The notes under the pieces: generated by a model
What the model was told of the DNA's origin: nothing
Seen by the model: the letters and a program-made list of their open reading frames with translations, nothing else
Database searches by the model: none
Shown here: positions 14,267-19,955 of the stretch, one piece after another
How the letters are laid out: the number at the start of each line of letters is the position of its first letter
Position numbering within the stretch: the first letter of the stretch is position 1
Made by a program: the position numbers and the translations under genes
Assembly: GCA_036556965.1 (NCBI GenBank)
Contig: DATBIO010000110.1
Coordinates: 1-19,955, forward strand
Source of the DNA: DATBIO01 sp036556965
GTDB lineage: Bacteria; Acidobacteriota; Vicinamibacteria; Fen-336
Reading direction: 5' to 3'
DNA: 19,955 nt

Positions 14267-15460
14267 TCAGGCCGCGGGGCCGGCGGCCACGATGCGGTTG
14301 CGCCCTCCCGCCTTCGCCTCGTACAGGGCGTGGTCGGCGGCCCGGATCAGGTCCACGCTGCTGCGTCCGTCGTCGGGCAGGGTGGCCACCCCGCCGGAGA
14401 GGGTGAGGGCGTCCGCGGGCCGGGGCCCCGCGGCCAGCCCTTCCCCCTCCATGGCGCGGCGCAGCGCCTCCGCCAGCTCGGTGGCGCGCGCCTTGCCGAC
14501 GCCGCGGTAGAGCACCACGAACTCGTCGCCGCCGTAGCGCGCGGCCACGTCGTCCTCGCGGATCGAGCGGCGCAGCAGGTGGCCCAGGCGCCGCAGCACG
14601 TCGTCGCCCTCCAGGTGGCCGTGCGCGTCGTTGTATTCCTTGAAGCGGTCGAGGTCGAGGAGGAGCAGGCTGAGGGGGCGCCCCTCCACCTCGGCCCGCC
14701 TCATCTCGTCGGCCAGCCGGCGCTGGAAGCCGCGCTTGTTGTAGGTGCCGGTGAGGGCGTCCATGTCCGCGGCGTGCTGCACCACGCGCAGGCGCGCTAC
14801 GTAGGTGTGGGCCAGGCCCACCAGGCTGCCCGCCATGCGCAGCAGCCGCTTCTCCTGGCCGTTGCGCTTGCGCGCCCCGCTCATGGCCAGCACGCCGATG
14901 AGGTGGTCGGCCTCGTCGCGGATGGGCGCGGCCACGTCCACCAGGAGATCGGGCCGTCCCGTGCCCTCGAGGTAGCGGCGCGTGATCCCGCTCAGGCCCC
15001 CGAAGTCGGCGGCGTCCATGGGCTGGCCGGTCTCCGCCACGTAGCCGATGCGCCCTTCCCCGCGCGGGATCTCGAGCCCCGTGGGCAGGGCGGGGTCGAA
15101 CCCCTGGGCCACGGCCAGCGAGAGGGTGCCGTCGGGGCGCGCCTGGAAGACGGCGGCGCGCTGGGGGTCGAAGAGCTGGTCCACCATCTTCAGGGCCACG
15201 GGGGAGAGGCTGCGCCGGGTGTCCGCGCCGAAGAGCTGCCACATGAGGGTGGGCAGCATCTCGAAGAGCTCGGCGTGCTCGCGCGCGCGTCCCTCGAGCT
15301 CGTCCAGCTCCTGGCGCAGGCGCAGCAGCGACCGCTCCGTGTCGTGCCGCTCGCGCTGGTGCCGGGCGGCCTCGGCGCGCCGCCGCCGGCCCAGCAGGAG
15401 CCAGGCGAGCAACGCTCCCGCCAGCGCACCGAGCACCACCGCCGAGACCGTCACGCCCAC
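14267..15460 (-). CDS. Membrane-anchored GAF-GGDEF diguanylate cyclase
   Basis: A 397-residue enzyme predicted to make c-di-GMP from two GTP. It has an N-terminal transmembrane helix (about residues 3-24, ending in a basic RRRR stop-transfer), a coiled-coil signalling helix rich in Glu/Arg (about 27-66), a GAF-like sensor domain (about 75-220, including RIGYVAETGQPMDAADF and VAAPIRDEADHLIGVLAMSG) and a C-terminal GGDEF domain starting at DALTGTYNKRGF. The active loop is intact, RYGGDEF with GGDEF at 310-314. An allosteric product-inhibition site RxxD (REDD, 301-304) is present at the canonical five-residue spacing. The SG.A pattern typical of the last strand appears as LSGGVATLPDDG. Start is GTG at 15460 with GAAAGG upstream. 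It lies 76 bases downstream of the muramidase gene on the same strand. Confidence 0.92.
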   Translation of the reverse strand: MGVTVSAVVLGALAGALLAWLLLGRRRRAEAARHQRERHDTERSLLRLRQELDELEGRAREHAELFEMLPTLMWQLFGADTRRSLSPVALKMVDQLFDPQRAAVFQARPDGTLSLAVAQGFDPALPTGLEIPRGEGRIGYVAETGQPMDAADFGGLSGITRRYLEGTGRPDLLVDVAAPIRDEADHLIGVLAMSGARKRNGQEKRLLRMAGSLVGLAHTYVARLRVVQHAADMDALTGTYNKRGFQRRLADEMRRAEVEGRPLSLLLLDLDRFKEYNDAHGHLEGDDVLRRLGHLLRRSIREDDVAARYGGDEFVVLYRGVGKARATELAEALRRAMEGEGLAAGPRPADALTLSGGVATLPDDGRSSVDLIRAADHALYEAKAGGRNRIVAAGPAA

Positions 15461-15520
15461 CGTACCTTTCGAACGCCGGTCGCCGCAGCGTGGGGTCGGA
15501 GGGGCCGCTGGCGCGGTCCC

Positions 15521-15526
15521 ATTCTA
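15521..15526 (-). promoter_or_regulatory. Possible -10 element upstream of the diguanylate cyclase gene
   Basis: In the 76-base gap after the muramidase stop, the minus strand reads TAGAAT, five of six matches to the sigma-70 -10, which stands out in this GC-rich DNA. No convincing -35 is present. It would give a leader of about 50 nt and allow expression independent of the upstream genes. Confidence 0.3.
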
Positions 15527-15536
15527 TGGCGGCCGT

Positions 15537-16700
15537 TCAATAAAGGAGGTGCGCGGCCCGCCGGCGGCGGAACGCCCGGCCCTGGCGGCCCCAGGCGGCG
15601 AGGAAGCGGCGGGGCGAGCGACCCCGCTCGAGGGAGAGGCGCACGGCGTCCGTCCCGCAGAGGATGTCGATGGGAGGCTTCACGTGCTCGTACTCGTAGG
15701 GAGGGGCGCGCCAGGCGAACTTCCGCGGGTCCTGGCGCCGGGCGTGGTGGAGGATCAGCAGGTAGCAGAGGAACGCGGGGAACCGCCGGCGGTCGGTGAC
15801 GTGGACCTGAACCCCCCCGCACGGCACCCCCGCGTGCTTCTGGAAGGTCGGCGTGAAGAACACCGGCCGGAAGGCGGCGCCGGCCAGCCCCTCGCCCCCG
15901 AGGTCGGCGGCCAGGCGCCAGGGGTCGAGCCAGGGCGCGCCCACCAGCTCGAAGGGCCGGGTGGTGCCGCGCCCCTCCGACAGGTTCGTGCCCTCCACCA
16001 GGCACCCTCCCGGGTACACCCAGGCCGTGTCCACCGTCGGCATGTTGGGAGAAGGCAGCACCCAGGGCAGGCCGGTCTCCTCGAAGGCCATCTCGCGCCG
16101 CCAGCCGCGCATGCGCACCACGGTGAGGTCCACGTCGAGGCCGCGCTCCGCGCGGAAGAGCAGGGCCAGCTCGCCCGGGGTCATGCCGTGGCGCACGGCC
16201 AGCGGGTGGAGGCCGACGAAGGAGAGGTAGCGCGGGTCGAGGACGTTACCGTCCACCGCCCGGCCGCCGAGGGGGTTCGGCCGGTCCAGCACCACGAAGC
16301 GGAGGCCGTGCTCGGCGCAGGCCTCCATGGCCAGGAGCATCGTATAGACGAAGGTGTAGTAGCGCGCGCCCACGTCCTGCACGTCGAAGACCAGCGCGTC
16401 CAGGTCCTCCAGCATGCGCGCGGTGGGCTTGCGGGTGGGGCCGTAGAGGCTGAACACGGGCAGGCCGGTGGCGGGGTCGCGGCCGTCCTCCACCTCCACC
16501 AGGTCCTGGGCGTCGGCCCAGATCCCGTGCTCGGGCCCGAAGAGCGCGGCCAGGCGGAGGGCGCGCGCGCCGCGCAGGGCCAGCGCCGCGTGCTCCAGGC
16601 CCCGGGTGACGGAGGCCGGGTTCGCGATGAGCCCCAGGCGCAGCCCGCGCAGGGCGGAGGGGCGGGCCAGGATCTGGTCGAGGCCGCTGCCGACGGTCAT
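15537..16700 (-). CDS. namZ: NamZ-type exo-beta-N-acetylmuramidase (DUF1343 / GH171) without signal peptide
   Basis: A 387-residue DUF1343 protein. The family founder NamZ (YbbC of Bacillus) releases terminal N-acetylmuramic acid from peptidoglycan fragments and defines GH171. Diagnostic blocks in order: GLIANPASVTRG (23-34), FGPEHGIWADAQDL (54-67, with an invariant PEHG), DVQDVGARYYTFVYTML (106-122), LDRPNPLGG (138-146), SPNMPT.DTAWVYPGGCLVEGTNLSEGRGTTRPFE (217-251) and the C-terminal GGVQVHV. Length is normal for the catalytic region, but known secreted members begin with a signal peptide. Here the ATG at 16700 overlaps the upstream stop (ATGA, 16697-16700) and is followed directly by SGLDQIL, so the enzyme looks cytoplasmic, suggesting a recycling role inside the cell. 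It is translationally coupled to the FHA-IPT gene. The family call is secure; subcellular location is inferred. Confidence 0.9.
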   Translation of the reverse strand: MTVGSGLDQILARPSALRGLRLGLIANPASVTRGLEHAALALRGARALRLAALFGPEHGIWADAQDLVEVEDGRDPATGLPVFSLYGPTRKPTARMLEDLDALVFDVQDVGARYYTFVYTMLLAMEACAEHGLRFVVLDRPNPLGGRAVDGNVLDPRYLSFVGLHPLAVRHGMTPGELALLFRAERGLDVDLTVVRMRGWRREMAFEETGLPWVLPSPNMPTVDTAWVYPGGCLVEGTNLSEGRGTTRPFELVGAPWLDPWRLAADLGGEGLAGAAFRPVFFTPTFQKHAGVPCGGVQVHVTDRRRFPAFLCYLLILHHARRQDPRKFAWRAPPYEYEHVKPPIDILCGTDAVRLSLERGRSPRRFLAAWGRQGRAFRRRRAAHLLY

Positions 16701-19144
16701 TCCAGGAAGCGCAGGCTGAAGCGGCCGATGTCGTGGCCCTTGGCCTGCACGGTCCCGGAGAGCACGGCGCCCTGCACGCTGCCCTTGAACCGCCGTTCGT
16801 TGGTGCCGGAGCCGGCCACGAAGCTGACCGTCCCCTTGTCGTAGGCGAGCTCGCGGAGGGGGACGTCGACGCTGATGGCGCCCGCGCGGGTGGTGAGGGT
16901 GCCCGTGAGCTTGCCCGTGCCCACGTCCATGCGCACGCGCAGCGGGCGCTCGCCGACTCCCTCCTCCACCAGCGTGCCCTCCCAGGACCCCGACACCGCC
17001 GCCCCCACGATGCCGCGCCCTCCCGCCGCCGGCTGCAGGGTCAGCTCGCGGAAGCTCCGGGCCATGGTGGTGGGCAGGGGATCGACCACGCCCATGGGCA
17101 CGCCGCCCGCGCCCCCGCGGCGGACGCTCTCCGCGTAGATCTCGAGGAGGACGCGCGCGCGGGCGTTTCGCTCCACCGTGCTCAGCGGGCGCTGGTGGGC
17201 CAGGAAGAGCGTGACCAGGTCCTGGAGCAGCGCGGCCCAGTGCGCGGCGAGGCCGGGCGCGCCCACCCGCTGCCCGCGCATGCCGGTCACCGCCTCGCGC
17301 GCGTAGGCCGCCGCGTCCGCGGAGGTGGCGCGCACGACCACCGCGGCCTGGCCGGGAATCCCCACCGCCTCGCCGCGGACCTCGAAGCGCAGGGACTCCG
17401 CGCCGCGGGCCTGCAGGGCGCCGTTGAGCACGCCCACCGCGTCCAGGGCGCGCTCGCCCGCGCTCTTCCCGCCGTCCGCGGCCAGCAGCATCACCGGGCC
17501 CAGCTCGACGGACACGAAGGCCGTGTCGCGGTCTCCGGTGCCCGCGGCGAAGAAGCGCGGCACGTAGTTGGTGGACGACGGCCGCTCCAGGGAGAAGGGA
17601 GCGGGCTCGGAGGAGGCGCCCTTGGCCTGTACCACCACCGTGGCCTGCACCGTCCCTCCGCCGCCTCCCACGTCGGGCACGGCCACCGCCAGCTCGGTGG
17701 CGGAGGACTTCACCACCAGGGCGGGGGCGCCCCCGATGGTCACCACGCTCTGCGCGGGGTCGAAGCCGCGGCCCTTGACGGTGACGCGGTCGCCCACCCG
17801 CGCGCGCCCGGGCATGACCTCCTCCACGTAGGGCAGCCGCCCCAGGAGCAGCTCGAGGGGCGCGGAGCTGTCCGCGCCCGCCGTGACCACCACCCGCGCC
17901 AGCCGTCCCCCGCCCACGGGCATGACCGGGACCAGGAACCGCAGGGCCGCGGCCTCCGCCGAGAGAACCTCGGCGGGGACGCTGTCCACGCGCACGACGA
18001 GGTTCTTCATGTCGAGGTTCTGGCCCGCGAGCGTGACCTGGGCCCCCGGCAGGGCGACGTCGGGCTGGAGCCGGATGGCGCGGGGGGCCCGGCGGAGGGT
18101 GAGGCCGATGGCGGCGGACCGGCCTCCGCCCGTCTGCACGGAGACGGGCACGCTCGTGCCCGCCGCGGAGAGGTCCCGGGGCACGGTCACGGTGAGCGAG
18201 GTCTCGCTGGCCGAGGTGACGCTGGCCTTGCTCTCCCCGAACCAGACGGTGTTGCCGGGGGGGTCCTCGGCGAACGAGGTCCCGGTGAGGGTCACGGCCT
18301 GGCCGGGCGCGGCCACCACCGGCGAGATGGAGGCCAGGGTGGGCGGAGGCGTGCGGAACACCAGCCACGCCGTCCCTCCCAGGACGAGGAGGGCCAGGGC
18401 GCCGATGGCGCCCCACGCGGTGGCGGGGAGCGCGGGGATGGCGATGCGCAGGCGGGGAGCGGTCCGGGCCGGAGCCGGGGCCAGGGGGGCATGCGCGCCG
18501 CCGCTCCGGGAGGGCGCCGGCACGATGGCGGGGGCCTCCGAGTAGTCGGGCTTCGCGCGCGGGACCGGCGCCGTGACCGGCTCTTCCATGATGACGGCGG
18601 GCACCCCTCCGGCGCCGGGCAGGGGAAGCACGGCGGGGGGGGCGGGGGGCGCGACGCGCTCCGGCACGGTGGGCGCCGGCGGCGGCGCCGCGGGCACGGG
18701 AGGGGGTGGCCGCTGGTCGAGCACGAACGGCTCCTCTCCCGCCGCCGCCGCGAACATCGGCTCCTCCTCCGGCAGCACCACGATGGGCACCGCGGCGTCG
18801 AGGTCCTCGGGCACGCGCGCCAGCAGCTTCACGCTCTCGCGCGAGCCCGGGGGGCCGATGCACACGCGGTCGCCGTCCATGAGGACGCGCGTGGTCTCCA
18901 CCTTCTCCCCGTTGACGTACGTCCCGGTCGAGCTGCCCAGGTCGGAGAGGAGCACGCCCTCCGCCTCCCACGAGACCTGGGCGTGGTGGTAGTCGACGTT
19001 CTGGGCCTGCAGCCGCAGGTGGCAGTCGGGGCCGGAGCCGAGCAGCTTCTCGAGGCCGGGGGAGTCGATGGAGAGCGCGGCGCCGTCGTGCGCGCCGCCG
19101 GTCACGTAGAGGGTGGGGACGGGAGCCTCCTGCTCAGGCGGCAT
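16697..19144 (-). CDS. Membrane-spanning FHA-domain protein with three IPT/TIG repeats and a novel C-terminal region
   Basis: An 815-residue single-pass protein. A cytosolic FHA domain (about 12-105; YHHAQVSW at 52-59, DLGSSTGTYVNGEKV at 68-82) is followed by a long Pro/Ala-rich linker (about 110-240), one transmembrane helix (244-263) and three IPT/TIG Ig-like domains (about 268-352, 355-437, 440-526; each starts with a P.V..PG..VT..G..F/L pattern). The C-terminal region of about 280 residues has a helical segment (AAHWAALLQDLVTLFLAHQRPL..VERNARARVLLEIYAES) and a closing beta-rich module (SWEGTLVEE...GKLTGTLTTRAG). The FHA residues that usually grip phosphothreonine are replaced (GR to GS, SR to DY, NG to TG), so phosphopeptide binding is doubtful. 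Topology implies cytosolic FHA and periplasmic IPT. It overlaps the NamZ gene by 4 nt. Start ATG 19144 follows a perfect TATAAT. Confidence 0.88.
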   Translation of the reverse strand: MPPEQEAPVPTLYVTGGAHDGAALSIDSPGLEKLLGSGPDCHLRLQAQNVDYHHAQVSWEAEGVLLSDLGSSTGTYVNGEKVETTRVLMDGDRVCIGPPGSRESVKLLARVPEDLDAAVPIVVLPEEEPMFAAAAGEEPFVLDQRPPPPVPAAPPPAPTVPERVAPPAPPAVLPLPGAGGVPAVIMEEPVTAPVPRAKPDYSEAPAIVPAPSRSGGAHAPLAPAPARTAPRLRIAIPALPATAWGAIGALALLVLGGTAWLVFRTPPPTLASISPVVAAPGQAVTLTGTSFAEDPPGNTVWFGESKASVTSASETSLTVTVPRDLSAAGTSVPVSVQTGGGRSAAIGLTLRRAPRAIRLQPDVALPGAQVTLAGQNLDMKNLVVRVDSVPAEVLSAEAAALRFLVPVMPVGGGRLARVVVTAGADSSAPLELLLGRLPYVEEVMPGRARVGDRVTVKGRGFDPAQSVVTIGGAPALVVKSSATELAVAVPDVGGGGGTVQATVVVQAKGASSEPAPFSLERPSSTNYVPRFFAAGTGDRDTAFVSVELGPVMLLAADGGKSAGERALDAVGVLNGALQARGAESLRFEVRGEAVGIPGQAAVVVRATSADAAAYAREAVTGMRGQRVGAPGLAAHWAALLQDLVTLFLAHQRPLSTVERNARARVLLEIYAESVRRGGAGGVPMGVVDPLPTTMARSFRELTLQPAAGGRGIVGAAVSGSWEGTLVEEGVGERPLRVRMDVGTGKLTGTLTTRAGAISVDVPLRELAYDKGTVSFVAGSGTNERRFKGSVQGAVLSGTVQAKGHDIGRFSLRFLE

Positions 19145-19158
19145 GGGAGCGCGCGCGC

Positions 19159-19189
19159 ATTATACGGAGCGAAACGGCCCGGGGCCAAC
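19159..19189 (-). promoter_or_regulatory. Promoter of the FHA-IPT/namZ operon; near-leaderless transcript
   Basis: The minus strand carries a perfect -10 TATAAT at 19164-19159. A TTGGCC (four of six -35 matches) lies at 19189-19184, 19 bases upstream. A start point about 7 bases after the -10 would fall near 19152, leaving a leader of only about 8 bases before the ATG at 19144. No Shine-Dalgarno is present in GCGCGCGCGCTCCC, consistent with leaderless-type initiation. Confidence 0.5.
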
Positions 19190-19259
19190 GCGCGGCGGCG
19201 GCGGGCGAGGATCCGGGCATCCACGCCTCCGCGCCAGGCTGGCCCCCGGCGCGCGGCTG

Positions 19260-19290
19260 TGCTAGCGTCGCTCGAGGTCCCCTCGCTCCG
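19260..19290 (+). promoter_or_regulatory. Possible extended -10 and small hairpin before the PilZ gene
   Basis: TGCTAGCGT (19260-19268) fits an extended -10 (TGnTAnnnT), like the TGCTATGCT before the TonB receptor gene. Just before the ATG, CGAGG (19273-19277) and CCTCG (19281-19285) form a 5-bp hairpin around TCC that would occlude the only purine-rich ribosome-binding candidate. The leader would be about 16 bases. Confidence 0.3.
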
Positions 19291-19731
19291 ATGAAAGCGG
19301 CTTCGCCCCGCCCCGCGGAAGCCGTCTCCGAAGACGGTCTGCGCCAGCTCCGCGTCCCGTTCTTCCAGCGCGGCACCCTCACCGCCCCGGGCGGCGAGGA
19401 GGAGCTGTTCATCGTGGACCTCGGCCAGTCGGGCGCGTTCGCCGAGCGCCTGGACCCGCTGCCGGTGGGGCAGCGCGTCCATCTGCGCTTCGCCCTCCCC
19501 GGCAACGCCATCCCGGTCGTCGTGACCTGCCGCGTGGCCTGGTGGCACCCGCCGGGCGGGCGCCTGGTGTCCAAGGACCTGCCGGCGGGGCTGGGCCTGG
19601 AGTTCGTGGAGCTGAGCGACGCCGACCGCCGGAAGCTGCGCGGCTTCATCGCCTCCTACCTGCGCCGCGACACGCGGCTGCGCCGCTTCCATCGTCCGCG
19701 ACCGCTCGACGAGGACGGAGGGGACTCATGA
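19291..19731 (+). CDS. PilZ-domain protein
   Basis: A 146-residue single-domain PilZ-like protein, a type often acting as a c-di-GMP receptor. The beta-barrel signature is visible: FIVDLGQSGAFAERLDPLPVGQRVHLRFALP (residues 40-70), VTCRVAWWHP (78-87) and GLGLEFVEL (100-108), followed by a C-terminal helix (SDADRRKLRGFIASYLRR). The canonical second motif D/N-x-S-x-x-G appears as DLGQSG (43-48) with Gly in place of Ser. The N-terminal arginine motif is LRQLRVP (17-23), RxxR rather than RxxxR, so c-di-GMP binding may be altered. ATG at 19291 gives the full domain. The stop overlaps the next gene's ATG. It is divergent from the FHA-IPT operon, in a neighbourhood that also encodes a diguanylate cyclase. 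Confidence 0.82.
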   Translation: MKAASPRPAEAVSEDGLRQLRVPFFQRGTLTAPGGEEELFIVDLGQSGAFAERLDPLPVGQRVHLRFALPGNAIPVVVTCRVAWWHPPGGRLVSKDLPAGLGLEFVELSDADRRKLRGFIASYLRRDTRLRRFHRPRPLDEDGGDS

Positions 19732-19955
19732 ACACCATCGGAGGCCTGGTGGAGGGCCGCGAGGTGTACCACGTGCCCGCCTCGCTCTCGGTGCGGGAAG
19801 CGGCGCGCTACATGACGGAGCGGCGCGTGGGGGCGGTCTCCGTGCTGGAGGGCACGCGGCTGGTGGGCGTGCTCTCCGAGCGCGACTTGATGGGGCGGGT
19901 GGTGGCGCCCGGCCTGGACCCCGATGCCACCAGGGTGGGCGAGGTGATGAGCCGC
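19728..19955 (+). CDS. CBS-domain protein (3' end beyond the window)
   Basis: An open frame of 76 codons running off the window. ATG at 19728 overlaps the PilZ stop (ATGA, 19728-19731) and is preceded by a strong GGAGGGG at 19717-19723, so it is translated with the PilZ gene. The visible sequence is one CBS motif: VYHVPASLSVREAARYMTE, RRVGAVSVLEGTRLVGVLSERDLMGRVV, then the start of the second motif, VGEVMSR. CBS pairs bind adenine nucleotides or other small ligands and regulate a partner enzyme or channel. What lies after the first CBS motif is unknown, so a stand-alone CBS pair of about 140 to 150 residues and a larger fusion are both possible. Confidence 0.85.
   Translation, partial: MNTIGGLVEGREVYHVPASLSVREAARYMTERRVGAVSVLEGTRLVGVLSERDLMGRVVAPGLDPDATRVGEVMSR

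Noticed and set aside
14258..14290. Terminator between the convergent EamA and GGDEF genes
   Set aside because: Only short (4-5 bp) GC pairings with tiny loops and no T tract are present in and around the 6-base gap; not distinguishable from background.
19240..19266. Sigma-54 (-24/-12) promoter before the PilZ gene
   Set aside because: GG and GC spacing can be found, but in nearly pure G/C sequence this has no weight, and the TTGCA part is missing.
16733..19294. Plus-strand open frame of 853 codons opposite the FHA-IPT gene
   Set aside because: Antisense shadow, low-complexity Gly/His/Arg translation, while the minus strand has coherent FHA, membrane and IPT domains.

Overview
The window is very GC-rich (I estimate about 70% or more), densely coded bacterial DNA with short intergenic gaps and frequent 4-base stop/start overlaps. 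An Oar-like TonB-dependent receptor with an N-terminal carboxypeptidase-regulatory-like domain, an FHA protein with IPT/TIG repeats, a NamZ (DUF1343) protein and PilZ/GGDEF proteins together suggest Acidobacteriota or Myxococcota. That assignment is inferred from gene content and base composition. No rRNA, tRNA, CRISPR array, insertion sequence or integrase was seen.

Layout. (A) 1-555 holds two unrelated gene fragments, an MrpA-type antiporter piece and the C-terminus of an RND/MacA-type adaptor. They are joined through an almost pure G/C stretch, which looks like an assembly or recombination junction. (B) 561-2533 (+) is a split MacB-type exporter: an ATPase followed by an FtsX-like permease. 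(C) 8191-2549 (-) is a TonB receptor followed by a RapA-like SNF2 helicase. (D) 12567-8367 (-) is a four-gene operon for a PaoABC-type periplasmic molybdenum hydroxylase. Its order is Tat-exported 2Fe-2S subunit, Mo-cofactor subunit, FAD plus putative 4Fe-4S subunit, then a 71-residue Cys-rich protein whose start overlaps the FAD-subunit stop. (E) 12733-14260 (+), divergent from D, is an Lrp/AsnC regulator followed 13 nt later by an EamA/DMT permease. (F) 19144-14267 (-) is a membrane-anchored FHA-IPT protein, a NamZ-type exo-muramidase overlapping it by 4 nt, and a GAF-GGDEF diguanylate cyclase. (G) 19291-19955 (+), divergent from F, is a PilZ-domain protein overlapped by a CBS-domain protein that runs off the window.

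How they may work together. In D/E the regulator shares a short control region with the oxidoreductase operon, and that region is unusually A/T-rich for this window and full of GTCAA/TTGAC half-sites. The regulator therefore plausibly controls both directions. In F/G the genes join forkhead-type signalling, periplasmic Ig-like domains, peptidoglycan recycling and c-di-GMP synthesis and sensing around one divergent promoter region. The two least explained items are the Cys-rich fourth protein of the Mo-enzyme operon and the coupled FHA-IPT/NamZ pair.
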